Source of the DNA: Symsagittifera roscoffensis
Taxonomy: Eukaryota > Xenacoelomorpha > Acoela > Convolutidae
DNA length: 64,000 nt
Assembly: GCF_963678635.1 (NCBI RefSeq)
Contig: NC_087067.1
Coordinates: 34,224,509-34,288,508 of the forward strand
Direction of reading: 5' to 3'
Shown here: positions 1 through 11,278 of the stretch, piece after piece
Position numbering within the stretch: the stretch's first letter is position 1
How the letters are laid out: every line of letters begins with the position of its first letter
The notes under the pieces: model-generated
Databases searched by the model: none
What the model was told of the DNA's origin: nothing
The model's input: only the letters and a program-made list of their open reading frames with translations
Made by a program: the position numbers and the translations under genes

Positions 1-960
1 GCTACTTTCATGGTGTTGTCCAAATAGTGGGGGAGGTGCTACGAAAGTGTTCCAATCTAATCGTAAAGGGATGTTTGACGAAGATTGTTCTCTGTATCGA
101 GCGTCAAGATTATTTGCGAAATTTAAAGGGAAAAGTGTTCGTGAAACTTGACTTAAAGATGGTTTCGATGGAAGTGAAAGTGTTTCTGGTAGGGATGATA
201 GTGTTGTATCAGAAGAAATATTTATTGGTTCGTTCACTAAATTTGGTTCACCTTGAGTATATGAGTGTGAAGTCCAATATGGTAAGCGTTCAGTAGATTC
301 TGGGGGATTAAAAGGATTCTCACGAATTTGTTCTGATATTGGCGTTAAACCTAGATATTCTGATGGAATATTTAAAAAACTTTTCTGTGAAGTAAGTTTA
401 GGGGTATCTGGCAATGTAATGCTAGAAAGTTTTGAGGTAGTTGGTGTTGGAGATTGAGGTATGCTAAAATGAACTCTGGGAGTTTGAAAGTTTCTATTCC
501 ATCTTGGATGTATAATTTGTCTATTTATTTCAAATGTATTTTGATTTTGACTAATATGTTTGCTCAATTTAAGTCTTGTTGTAAGGTGGGATATAAATTA
601 TATGTTGGTTCACTTAAAGGTGCTTGTCGATGGACTGGTTCTACTGATTCTGATAAGCGTGCGTGTCGTTCTTCAAAAGTGTATGAGTTATCTTGGAAAG
701 AAATGCGTGTTGATGTTTGAGGATTTTGGTGGTTGAAGGTGTTACCGGACTTTCTTGGGAAGGTGGTGATGGGGGCTGTTTAGGTGGTGGTTGATTAGCA
801 AATTAGAAAATGTAATTGAGTGACTATTTTTTTAAAATTTATGTTTGTTATAGTATTCTTCAATAAAAAGAATTAAAAGAATAGTTGCTAGGGCAAATGT
901 GATTTCTATCTTTTTTATACTTTTGCTTATAGTCATGATTAGGGATGTCAAGAATTGATG
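1..960 (-). pseudogene. third-ORF (env-position) relic downstream of pol
   Basis: Beyond the end of pol, the minus strand has short open stretches. A 34-codon ORF at 936-832 encodes a hydrophobic segment (ITFALATILLILF) flanked by charged residues, like a single membrane-spanning helix. It is followed by open frames at about 779-568 and 597-1, which join through a frameshift near 570-600 and are rich in Ser, Pro and Thr. The second frame runs open to the window edge. The position, after integrase, is where Ty3/Gypsy elements carry an envelope or other third ORF. The composition also fits an accessory or Gag-like protein. I recognise no family, so an envelope origin is only a suggestion. Plus-strand ORFs in this stretch are shadows. 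Confidence 0.4.
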
Positions 961-1318
961 AAAATTATGAACAAAAGAAAAATATTTTTTCGACTGAAAA
1001 TAGTTCGTATCATTTAAATAGATTTTGATTTATCGTACCTGTGAATGCGGTCAAGGAATTGGGAAAGTTGGAGATATAGTTCGAATGGGGATTAGGAAAT
1101 TAGAAAAAATTGCAAAAAATTATCAAAAGGATTATTAGGGCTTCGAAAGTTTCAATAAAAAATATTAGCAAAAGTTTAAATAGAATAGAAAATTTTGTGA
1201 AAAGATTTATGATTATTTGTTTGAAAGTATCGACTGTTAAAGAAAGAAGCATTTAAGAAATGATTCGTTCCGTCGAATATTTTTTAATTTTTTGAGACGA
1301 TTTTCAAGTGTGGTCAGA

Positions 1319-2856
1319 TTATTTAATGATTTTTTGACACGTGGGTTGAGTTTTATCAAAGTTCTTGGGGGCTTGTTTTATGGTGAATGTTTTGTAATTT
1401 TTACGTGGTTGACTTCTAAGTCGTGATGATTCTCTATGTTCTGATTTTCCTTTTTGATCTTGTGGCAAGATTTTCGCTGTAATTTTTCTCTTTTTTCTCT
1501 CTTTTTGATTTGTTTTTTGTTCTAAGATGTTAGCTGTTTGAGGAGTTTCATTTTGTACAAGGATTTGTTTTTTGTTGATTTTGTCGTTAGCTGTTTGATT
1601 TTTTTCTGTTTGTGTATTGTTTTGAACAATTTTTAAATTTGTGAAAGAATATAATTGAGTTAATTTGCGTAGTGCGTATTCTTTTGGGTACTAAGGTAAA
1701 CAATTGGTACGATGCTGAGCAATTTCTTTTTTAGTAGTATCAGTGAGTTTGTATGTTACTTCAGTAGATTTTTCAATTATTTGGTATAGTCCTTTTCGAA
1801 GTGGTTGTAATTTTTAAGAAATTCCTTTTTGTGTGATAAAATTTGGTATTAAAACAAATGTTCCCATTTTTAGGTGTGTGGCTGGCATAAAACGTGAATT
1901 AATTTGGTTGTTTATATTTTGCCTTTGTAACAATTTCTTTGTTATTTTTTGGTAGAATTCATTATCAATGACCTTAATTGTTTTATGAGCGTTTGCTGTG
2001 AACATAATTAGTTTTTTTGGCTCCTGATTAAAAACCATTTCATATGGTGACAGTCCTAAATTTGTTGAGATTTGTCAATTGTACGATAAGGGAAACTATT
2101 TTACGTCTGCTGACCATTCAGTGTATCGTGTATCTTTTCCATTAATGATACTTCTAAGGAATTCTTGTAGTGAAAAGTTCATGCCTTCGACTAATCCGTT
2201 TGTCCAAGGTGCAGGAGACGTACGTGGTTTGTGCTTGATGTTATACAAGTGGCATAATGTGATGATTTCATTATTTATAAATTCTGTGCCATTATCTCTG
2301 ACTAATATTTCGGGTAACCCGAATTTAGCTATCCAATGTTCGTAGAGTGTCGTATATGAATAATAAGCATTAAATTGAGGTACAGGGTTGAGTGCTACAT
2401 AGTGTGTAAGTGCGTCAACAATGACCATAAGGTATGAAATTCCTTCAGAGGATGGTGAAATTGGTCCATTTGTGTCAAAAGAATTTCGATGATTAAAATA
2501 TGGACTTTGTCTTGATTTTGAATGCTATCAACATCATACTTAAAGGGAAACAGGGAACTTTAGAATCAGTTAATTGATATTCTAAAAAATCTGTGCTTTC
2601 ATTTATAGTTGTATTGTTAAGTTTTCTGAAATAACGGAGGAGTGTTTATTTCGTAAAATTGTAGTATCAGCTTTTGTTGATTTTGTTTTAAATTTGTGCC
2701 ATGATTTGAGTTGTCTAATAACAGGGTCAAGGTTCTGGTATTTTTGTGATAGTTGAAGTGTAACGTTTTCTGTTGGTGGTAAAAAAAAATTTCGACTTCT
2801 AATTTTGATAGTGGAATTGTATCGAGTGGGTCATGAAGATCAAAAACTTGATTCAC
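1319..2856 (-). pseudogene. Gypsy integrase region of pol
   Basis: The catalytic core is clear at 2428-2096. The first Asp is in VDALTHY, the second in RDNGTEF, and the Glu in GLVEG, with exactly 35 residues between the second Asp and the Glu (D35E). The core continues past 2096 through frameshifted pieces to a Lys-rich C-terminal segment. This ends with a basic tail (RESSRLRSQPRKNYKTF) typical of the end of Gypsy integrases, and a TAA stop at 1321-1319. The segment between RNase H and the core (2856-2500) is out of frame, and I could not find an intact HHCC zinc-binding module. The enzyme would insert element cDNA into the genome; this copy cannot. Confidence 0.82.
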
Positions 2857-2902
2857 TGTGTATTTTGGGTCATTTGTTGGTGGTCCTGATAAATTTACTT
2901 TA

Positions 2903-3600
2903 TCAGTTAGATTTTTTTTCTATTAAACGGAAAGGATCTTTTTTGTGTGGTTGTTGTTTTATTTTCTTTTGTTGAGTATCGTTTTTTATCCAATGTGAAC
3001 ATGGACTTGGTTTAATTGTGGATGTTCCTAGTATATCAACTTCGTAGTGATTGTTTTGACAATCTAAATAAACCGGAAAATGTTGTAAATTATTGATTTG
3101 TGATTGATCAATGTCGGTTTTTACTGCATATTTGCATTCTAGTCGTGGTGGTGTTTCGTCTTTTGCAAGATAAAATTTGATATTTTGTGGTATTTCAACT
3201 GTAAATTTTCGTGTAAGTAGTTCTGGTGGTGTGTTTCTACTTAGTTTATCTGGTAATGCAAGATTTTTTCCTGCTGTCCAAACTATATGTAGGTTTGAGA
3301 ATTTCATTAAAATTAATTGAAATCTATTAACTCTATGGTTTGGTTTTGAGTTCCGTGTAAAAAGAAATATAATTGGTTTGTGATCTGTAAATAAAACTGT
3401 TGTATGTTCCGATCCAAGTATCAGAAATTCGTATTCTGTAAGTGTATATATTATAGCTGTACATTCTCTCATGAGGGTAGAGAGTCGTAGTTCGGCTTGT
3501 GTAAATAAACGGGAATATGCTGAAATGAGATTCATTTAATTTGATCCATTATGTGATTGTAATATTGCTGCGCCGATGCCAAAATTTGAAGCATCGCACA
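2903..3600 (-). pseudogene. Gypsy RNase H domain of pol
   Basis: The open frame 3535-2903 begins in the RNase H fold (SAYSRLFTQAELRLSTLMRE), with the active-site Glu context followed by FTDHKPI, the standard Ty3/Gypsy RNase H signature. It then shows the NxxADxLSR-like end (NLALPDKLSRNTPP). The family role is to degrade the RNA strand during reverse transcription. The domain follows RT directly on the same strand but is out of frame with it. The first catalytic-Asp segment lies just upstream (to about 3600), across a stop at the start of the open frame. Residues after about 120 form the variable linker to integrase. Confidence 0.85.
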
Positions 3601-3682
3601 TTGCGTAGAATGGTTGATTCGGATCTGTGATTGTTTTTGATATTTTTTCTGTTAAAATTTTTTTAATTTCTTCAAATCGAGT

Positions 3683-5057
3683 TTAATGTTCGGTAGCCCA
3701 TTCAAAATTATTTTGTTGTCGGATGATGTTATAGAAAGGTCTGAAGTATAGTTGCATTTTGTATACATATTTGCTTAACAAATTCAATATTCCAAGGAAT
3801 TCTTGGATTTTCTTTTTTTTTGTAGGTAGTTGAGGTTTTTGAATTGCGTCTCTTTGTGATTTTAATGGAATTATAGTGTTTCTTTCAATAATAAGTCCAA
3901 GAATTTTTACGCGTGTTAGAAAAAAATGAGATTTTTCCGGGGCTGCTTTCATGTTTTTGTTCTGGAGTATTTGATGATATTGTTCTAAGACTAAGAACAT
4001 TTCATCTTTAGTTTGTGACTCCATGAAAACATCGTCTAAATATGTGATTGCATTTTCTTGAGTATGAGTGGTCTGAAAGTTTTACTCATAAAAGCTGAAA
4101 AAGCTGCTGGTCCTATGGATATTCCATAGAATAGTCTAATGAAATCGTATTGTTGATTTCCAATAAAGATTTGTGTTAGTCGTCGTGACTGTTCATCTAG
4201 TGGCATTTGATTGTATGCACTATTCATATCTGCGATTGTAAAGTATTTTCCATTTATTTTTGTTAAGATAACTTGTATTGGTTCAATAGGCCAATTGCAT
4301 TTTGATTCGTCAATTAGTGAATTGAAGTATCTAGCGTCTAGAACCATTTTGAGTGATTCTCCTTTAGCTAGGATGATAACTGGGTTGAGAAAAGTGTTGC
4401 ATTTTGGTTGTTCTTCTATGTTTACGGGAGATATAATTTCATATTGTTCTAAAATGTCAAGTAATCGGTTTACTTTATCATGTAAGTGTATTGGTACTTT
4501 GCTTGCTCTTTGTTTTTTGAAAACTGCATCAGGTTTTAAAGGTAAATGTAATGGTGAATTTACTTTTCCAACATCAAATTTGGATGTTGCGTAAACTGTT
4601 GGATATTTCAGCAATAGTTTGGCTAGTTTGTCAAATTCGTTTTGTGTTATTTGAGAGTGTTGAAAACTAAATGTCGTTAAAATTTTTTGATGTTCTTCTG
4701 TATAGTAAGATATATTGAATAATGGTTTAAAATCAGGTGTTTTTGTGAAATAATCTGTATTTCTTTTTTCGTTACTGATTAGATTATTTATTGATAATTC
4801 TTCATTAAGAATTGTTGAATGGCAAATATCTAGTAGTTGTAATATGTTATTGATCGATTTGCTACTTCGTTTGTGGGTGAAGTTGTAGCCTTTGTTTCAC
4901 AATATCCTAAGAGTCCTAGAGGTAATGTTTTTTGATATGGGGAATTATTATATACGTGTAATGAAATAATGTCCGAGTTTGAGTTTTTTATATATTTAAT
5001 GGATGATATTGTTATCCGAAAAATTTTATGGATAGGTTTGAATTCGAGGTCTGACAT
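3683..5057 (-). pseudogene. Gypsy reverse transcriptase region of pol
   Basis: Two overlapping frames (4614-4036 and 4024-3683) make up the RT. Motif A is FTIADMNSAYNQMPL, motif B is FYGISIGPAAFSAFM, and the catalytic motif YLDDVF lies at 4042-4031. A frameshift at about 4055-4062 separates motif B from YLDD, so the enzyme cannot be made from this copy. The thumb and connection follow (GLIIERNTIIPLK, FLGILNLLSKYVY). A separate open frame at 5057-4830 encodes the segment just upstream (LPLGLLGYCETKATTSP), which links protease to RT. The expected function is RNA-templated synthesis of element cDNA in cytoplasmic particles. Confidence 0.9.
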
Positions 5058-5276
5058 AAAAAGTTGTTATTTGTTCTGATTTTTATCAAATTGATGAACT
5101 TGTTTGATTGAAAAGTTATATACACTTCCTGAAAGTGGTTTCAGGTACTTTCGTTCTTGATTATAAAGAGGGTAGAATTTTAAGAAAAATGGTGCTTGTT
5201 TATTCAATCTCTGAAAGAATGTTAAAGCTGTGTTTTTTATTCTTGTATACTTATCTTTTATATGGATTTTAATATT

Positions 5277-5900
5277 TCAGATGTTTATGGTTGGTATATA
5301 TTTAGTTATAAACGATATGCCAATGATATTGTGCTTTATATTTGTTATGTGATATGTTTGTTTCAACGGTTTGGTCAAAATTTTGTTTTGATCCATTGTT
5401 CTAGTGGGGACAAGGAAAAGTTGGATTTTACCATAATTGATTAGCGTTGATCCTTGTGCTGTTGCTAATTTACTGGCCGTTTTCATAGGTATTAAGTTTG
5501 AATGTAAGGTTTTTATTTCATTCCAAGTGGGAATATTAATAATATTTGATTCTGCTCCTGAGTCGATTAAAAAATCTATTTCAAGGTCTGGTGGTTGAAA
5601 TTCTTTATTTTTTGGGCTTTCTAAGAGAAATGGGATTTTCCAAATTTTTTCTCTTGGTTGTTCCTTTTCTATGTTTTGATAAATACGATTTGTACTTGAG
5701 CATTGTCTTTTGTCTTTTTCATCGGGTTTGGTTACAGTGTTGATTTCATTTACTTCTTGTGTGTTTGGTATATCATTATTCATAGGTCGAGTATAATAAT
5801 CATGAAGAAGTTCCAATTGATTTTCATAAATGTGTGAACTGAAAGGTTGTTCGTTTATGATGGGTTCATAGTCATTTTTGACTGTTATCATATTTACTGA
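5277..5900 (-). pseudogene. Gypsy aspartic protease region
   Basis: The frame 5891-5277 is open from the Gag side without a stop, which suggests a fused Gag-protease polyprotein. The retropepsin motif is DFLIDSGAESNII, with the catalytic Asp-Ser-Gly triad. It is followed by hydrophobic strands and an ILGxxFL-like end (HNIIGISFITKY). Retropepsins act as dimers to cut the polyprotein. The region ahead of the motif (residues 1-90) is an acidic, polar linker with no recognised fold. The frame ends at 5277, and coding resumes in another frame toward RT. Confidence 0.85.
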
Positions 5901-6760
5901 GATGGTGTTATTTGTATGACTTTCACTGTCTGTTGATTCGCAATTAATGTGATTTAATTGTAGTTCGGTGTTTCCTGTATCATCGATACCAGGTGGGTCT
6001 GAAATTGATTCTTCAGTTGTTTGTACTTGGTTAATTTGTCTTTGATGCTTTGGTGTGTTACTTCTATATCTATGTTGTGAATCTGGGTGGCGGTTATTAT
6101 TCCTGTGAGGAGATTGGGAATAATTTTTTTGTCTATTGTTATAGCTTGAGTTTCGATTTTGTGAATTGTTTCTTGATCTATTTTGGTAATTATAACTAGA
6201 TCTTTGATGATTTGATCGATTGTATGAGTTATTTCTTGATCTGTTGTTTTGATAATATTGATTTCGATTATTTGAATAATTTCTATTCCTATTGTTGGAA
6301 TAATTTCTATTACTATTGTATGATGAGTTTCGTGACCTATCGTTGGAATAGTTTCTATTCCTGGGGTTCGAATGGGAACTGGATGCAAAAAAAAATTCTG
6401 TTCTGTTTGAATTCGATCGTGAATAGTTATTTCGATTTTGATTATTTGACTATTTGATCGACTATATCTATTTTGTGAGAAATTTCGTGAATTTCTTTGT
6501 TCTGGAGATCTACCTCTGTAACTTGAGTTATATGGTGATTGATTTCTCGAGTAGTTCGAGTTGCTTGGAAGTGGTTTTTAAGAGCTGTTATTACTGTGTA
6601 TACTTTTGTGTGGTAGATTTTGATCTTTTTTCATGTACTGATAGAATGATTTATTTGGTTCTTTGTATTTTTGTGGTTTATTTTAATTGTCTTGCTGTTT
6701 TATTCTACATTCGGCAATACTGTGTCCGCATGGTCGGCAAAAATTACACCATTACTTAAA
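5900..6760 (-). pseudogene. Gag nucleocapsid: CCHC zinc knuckle and Asn/Arg/Tyr/Ser-rich tract
   Basis: At 6748-6707 the minus strand encodes CNFCRPCGHSIAEC, a perfect CX2CX4HX4C zinc knuckle, with a stop just before it and another soon after. From about 6490 a stop-free frame runs into the protease. Its first 150 residues are low complexity, repeating units such as NYSNDRSRNSS and NYSNNRNRNYS. This suits a disordered RNA-binding tail. A 144-codon ORF in another frame (6388-5954, Ile/Thr-rich) is the frame-shifted shadow of this tract and is not a gene. The zinc knuckle identifies the genomic-RNA-packaging end of Gag. Confidence 0.8.
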
Positions 6761-6982
6761 AGATGGTTTACCTTTGAAGTTTGGGTTTCTCTCATATATA
6801 TTCAAAATTTTAGTGATTTTTTCAGATAGATCTACATCTGAGTCTTGAAAATTGTTTATATTGGTAGTATTTGTTTCGATTCTGTTAACATAATGTAGCT
6901 TGAGATATTCTGTTTCTTCAAGTTTCATTGTGATTTCTGCCTGTTCTCGTTTATTGACTAGTTTTCTAAAGTCTAAATCAGG

Positions 6983-7525
6983 TTATCGAATTGAGGAAGG
7001 ATGTGATGCTCTCTTTTTCATAGCTATTTTTTTTAGCTGGGGTGTCAGAGTCATCATTAAAATTTCCGTCTTTTTCGTGTTTTTATAATCATGTGTGTTG
7101 AGTGAATATGCTTTTCGAACTAGTGTTTTGATTCTTACTGTCAATTGTTTAATTGTTTCTTTTGGTAATCTGCGAATTTCAATACATAAAACACTTTGAT
7201 GTTGTTTGTTTCTTTCAGAACCAAACACTTTTGAAAATTCCTGTGTGAATCTTCTCCAATCTGATTTTATGTCTATAGGTAGAACTGAAAACCATTCTTG
7301 AACTGCACCATCAAGTGTTGTTTGTATTAACGCTGTGCGTCGATGTATCCAATTTTGGTGAAGTGGTGTGTTGATTGGTTCAGGTCCTATATTTAAAATT
7401 AAATTTGCTGTAACTGCCTTTAAATAATCTTCTACAGAATGTTCAGGATCTGTGCCTGCAAATACCATCAATGGTTTTTTTGATGTGATTGACGATCCAC
7501 CCATTAGGTATGGATTCATCGTCAT
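6983..7525 (-). pseudogene. Gag capsid-like domain
   Basis: This 180-codon frame resembles the retrotransposon Gag core. It has an F-x-G-x-P-x-x-x-V-E-x-Y-L-x-A segment near residue 22, then an RRTALIQTTLDGAVQEWF helix pair, matching the usual AA...L.G.A..W signature, followed by WRRFTQEFSKVF. The domain would form the particle shell. It sits between the N-terminal Gag region and the zinc knuckle on the same strand. The frame closes at 6983 and resumes in another frame before the knuckle, so this copy is broken. Confidence 0.8.
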
Positions 7526-9679
7526 TTGTAATAATTCAGCGGCATTTGGTTTCTGTGCAAAGTTTGTAAATGGATTTTTTGTGATTTCAAGTTGTTGTCA
7601 GAAATTTGGTTGCAGAAAGTTGGTTGTTAAGAATGTATATTAGCTGAGTTTTGTGATTGTGTTGGTTGATAAGATTGTATGGTGAGTGGAATTTACATCT
7701 GTAACTGTTGGTGGCTTTGTACATCAGCTGGATTTTTCGGGTAAGTTTTTACATTTTGAGATGTTTGAGTTTGTCGGAGTTTTTGTGTACGATATTCTTG
7801 GGTATATGATGCAAAAACATCTGGTTGAAAAAAATCATCATCATCGGATGATAAATTGTTTGTTTAGTAGGGTGTTTGTTGTTTATTTCCATTTTGTTGG
7901 AAAAAATGGATAATTTTCACTACGATCATGTGGGGGATATGGATGATCTTGAAAGTTTACTGGGTTTTGTGATGTATTTGGAAGATTCCATATTTGTGAA
8001 AATAAATGATTTTGTGTATTTCTGCGGCGGGGTCGGGTTGTTTGTGATGGATTGACGTAATTTTAATTGTGTTCCGCAAAATTATTTCTTGTAAACGTTT
8101 TTCTTGTTTTTGATGGTTTTGTCATTGGTCTATATGTTTGAAAGTCCATATTTGAATTTTTTGGAGCAACCGAGGGTTTAACCGTGGATTGTAATGTTAC
8201 CTGTGATAATGTTGGATTTTTGGGTCTTGGTGCTGTAAGATTTGGATGTATTGGTGAAATTCTTTGTTGCGTAGTTGTCGCTATTGTTTCAACTATTTCT
8301 TCATGTACTACTTGTGATGCTATTTGAATATCTTGTTGTGTAAAATTTCGAGATTTATTTAGAATTTCCTGTTGCATAACAGTTGAACTTAAACTATTGT
8401 TTTGTGTACCGGGTAGGAACGAATTATAGTTTAAAGATGTTGTATCTGTTGTAAGTGGAAATCCACGTAATCTTTGTGGATTGATATTGTACTAATTGCT
8501 TGACTTGAGATGTCTACTGGAAAGTTTGAAAATAGTGGGTGAGACCACTCAGGGTCCCAAACATAATCTGATTGCTCTGCAATGACCGTATCAAAATTGG
8601 TACTTTGGGGTCTAAAGCTTTTTCTTGCTTGTGCAATTAAATCAATATTATGTGTGAAATAATCAATTATAAATCATGCTAAAATTTTTTGTAAATCTTG
8701 TTTAGCATTTTGTGAGACGTCGCTACTGGTAAGATTTTCACAGATTGTGTTTAGAAATGCTGAGATTGTGGCGATTTCATTTCTCACCTTTGTGTGGTTT
8801 GATGATTCAAGTGGTGATGTACTTTGTGTTTCTGTTCTTTCAAGTATAGATAAATAGCTATATATTATTGCAAAAACTTCGTTGGTGATTTTGAATTTGG
8901 TCTCTGTTGATTTTTGGTGATGTATGTTTTTAATGTATTCTGTGAATACTTTTGAAAATTCTATGTCAATATCATCTGTTTGGACAATTTATTTACCATG
9001 AAATTTATTTGGTGTACTGAGTTCTATAGTGTAATTTCCATATTGTTCTGTTAGGTTACACATTCCTTTTAAATAATGATCAACAATTTGTTTTTTGAGT
9101 TTTATTTCGGAGAATTTTGTTTTACATGGGCTGGTTCCTCGTTCGAATAAATTTGCGATTACATTATTGCAAAATTGTGTTTGTCCTCTATCATCAGTGA
9201 GTGAAGTAATGATAAATGGAAAAACGGAATGTTCGTCTGGACTTTCATCGCCTTGAGTTCGGCTCACTTTTTCGTTTTGTAATCGTTAGTACGTAATGTT
9301 CAAAATGTCTGATTGGTTGATTCCAATTGTATAAGTGTACAAACCAAAATAAACCAATTTTTTTTTCGTCTTTTTCCTTGTTTTGATGAGTATGATGTGG
9401 CTTCTGAGTCAGAAAAATATAATTGGTCATGGATTGGGAGTTTTTCTTTCTGTTTCTTTCAGTTTATAGAGTTGATCTAAATTACTGACTTCTGATTCGG
9501 AGACTGCGTTCCTCTTCTTTGAAAATCTTTTTCGTGTAATATGTCTTTGTTTACTTATAATTTTTCTTTTTATTGTTTGTCGTTGTGTTCGAATGTATCC
9601 AATTGTTTGTGTATGTGGGGTAATTACGAGATCATATTTTTGTTTGTTTATTTCACAGTTGTGTATACGAATGTTTGTT
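7526..9679 (-). pseudogene. Gag N-terminal extension
   Basis: An unusually long coding stretch lies ahead of the capsid domain. The frames are joined by a few lesions: an open basic segment from about 9679; 9430-9245; 9267-8989 (starting SRTQGDESPDEHS); then an open helical stretch to about 8480 broken by one TGA near 8670; then 8377-8063, rich in Pro, Thr and Gln; then a Gln/Asp-rich stretch to 7526. The composition and lesion pattern (single stops within otherwise open frames) point to a real Gag part of about 700 residues. I recognise no named matrix family. No convincing start codon can be chosen because the first lesion lies close to the apparent start. Confidence 0.6.
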
Positions 9680-9779
9680 TATTACCTAAATTTTTTTGTG
9701 ATATAAGGTTTAGGATGAAAGTATGCAAGGATTATATTAGTGATTTTAGGTTCCTAGAATGTTAGTTCTTACAATTTTT

Positions 9780-11277
9780 TGTTTTGCCTAACTTGCGTCT
9801 TTTATGTAGGGTTGGAGAGAAAAGTATTTATCGATTCCTAAGAATGATTATTTTTTTCTCGTGGCTATTCTAAGATAAGGAGTTAACATACTTAATCATA
9901 CTTAGGGGTAATGATTCTGTTCAAGGATTGGAGAATAGTAAATCGATCCACAAGGTTCAGGTATAATTAGAACGCAAGAGTTCGTTAGATACTATTTTAA
10001 ACATACTAAGATTTTAAGATTTATCCTGGGTCATATAAGAGGAGGGGTCATGTAAAGAATGAATAAGTTCTTCACTGTTTAGCCTAATTAGAATGGTTAG
10101 AGTGGTTGAAATATTTCTATTAGTCCTGGGTCTTTTGATAGGCTTGGATAGTGAATCGACGTTTGAGGTCGTTAGACACTTGTTAAGTGGGTGGGGGAGA
10201 CCAAAATTGTTCTATTTGATCCAAGGATATGCCTTGATGATCAGAATAAAAAATTTTAATACAAAATGTAATAATTTAGAGATGTAATAGAGACCCAAGG
10301 AAAGCCTTGATGATCTAATTTTAAGTTGAAATAAAGTTAAGTTAATTGAGGATAAAATTTAGGATAAGCCTTTTCAAAATAATTTAAAGTTTAATTTGAT
10401 AAAAAGATTTAGTTTCTTATGATATGAGTGGATTTATGATTGCTGTTATTTTTAGGTGATGAAGCTGGAGATGATAAAATGATTTATGTTTACTAATAAT
10501 TTATGATCATTTGTACTAATTTTTCTTTTTGTTTTCAATAAATATATTTTTCAGATAACTCTTTTGAATTTACTGCAGATTTGAGGAGAACGATTTGAGA
10601 TGTTTTTATCAATCGTTATTGTACAATAATATAAATTGTGTAGCGCCTGAAATAATCATTGAAGATTTTCTTCAAGGATTTTATGTTTGCAAATGAAAAT
10701 CTAAATTCATTGCTAGTAAGATTCTAAATATAAAAGTTTGTGTTGGCTTTTGCCGTACGACCATGAAACAAAATGGTAAGTTTCTATGTAGTCGTAGAGC
10801 GTCTCTTGTCCGAGGTCTTCTTCCAATACCGTGTAATTCTAGTATTGTACGGAATAGCGGCTCTGATCTATTGAGTCGTAGAGACATTTCAATTAAATTT
10901 TTATCGTGTAACATTTTGAAAATGTTTTGTCTAAATCTAATCTAGTTAGTTCTAAGCTAATTTGTTTTTTAAGGTCTAATTCGAGACTTATGGTCGCACC
11001 AGATGAGTGAAGTCCGATTGCTTAGCTCAAAGAGTAATTTCGGATAGGGTACACTGTCTGCTCGTCACGCTATCTTATTTTCGGCCGGATAGATTCGTGC
11101 AACTTCTTAGTCTAATACCGATCCTAATCTTACTCTTATATCTACTAGTCTCTGCTAGGCTCAATAGATCTAGAGTATACTGGCTTATCGCGATTGCTAA
11201 AGTTCTCTTGGAGAGGTAACTAATTTCTAAGTTAAATTCAAATCTCTCTGGTGCTGAAATTACAAGTAATTTCAGCA
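9780..11277 (-). repeat. probable 5' LTR and leader of the Gypsy element
   Basis: No coding frame is convincing here. The right edge is marked by a perfect 28-bp palindrome at 11251-11278 whose minus-strand reading starts TGCTG, as expected for an LTR end. The stretch 11008-11160 is clearly similar to 28022-28180 and its duplicate at 30066-30225, so it is repetitive. I could not place the inner LTR boundary or a tRNA primer-binding site by eye, and the 3' LTR is outside the window. Confidence 0.5.
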
Positions 11278-11278
11278 C
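11251..11278. repeat. 28-bp perfect palindrome at proposed LTR edge
   Basis: GTGCTGAAATTAC and its exact reverse complement are separated by two bases (AA). It can form a 13-bp-stem hairpin. It coincides with the place where the retroelement-like sequence on the left ends. Confidence 0.85.

Larger units (their letters stand above)
1..11277 (-). mobile_element. Ty3/Gypsy LTR retrotransposon, degraded, runs off left edge
   Basis: Read on the minus strand from about 9.68 kb to 1.32 kb, a nearly continuous Gag-Pol coding region appears in canonical Ty3/Gypsy order: Gag, CCHC knuckle, aspartic protease, reverse transcriptase with YLDD, RNase H, integrase. Frameshifts and stops break it in several places, so this copy is inactive. 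The likely 5' LTR lies to the right (about 9.8-11.28 kb). Its proposed outer end at 11277 reads TG on the minus strand, inside a 28-bp perfect palindrome. The 3' LTR is not in the window. Domain order and RT-to-integrase order exclude Ty1/Copia. Element boundaries are inferred, because only one end can be seen. Confidence 0.85.

Noticed and set aside
27-720. Two plus-strand ORFs (27-296 and 454-720) as genes
   Set aside because: They are shadows of an open minus-strand Ser/Pro-rich frame that continues the retroelement.
5954-6388. 144-codon Ile/Thr-rich minus ORF as a separate protein
   Set aside because: It is the out-of-frame reading of the Asn/Arg/Ser/Tyr-rich Gag tail, whose correct frame is open into the protease.
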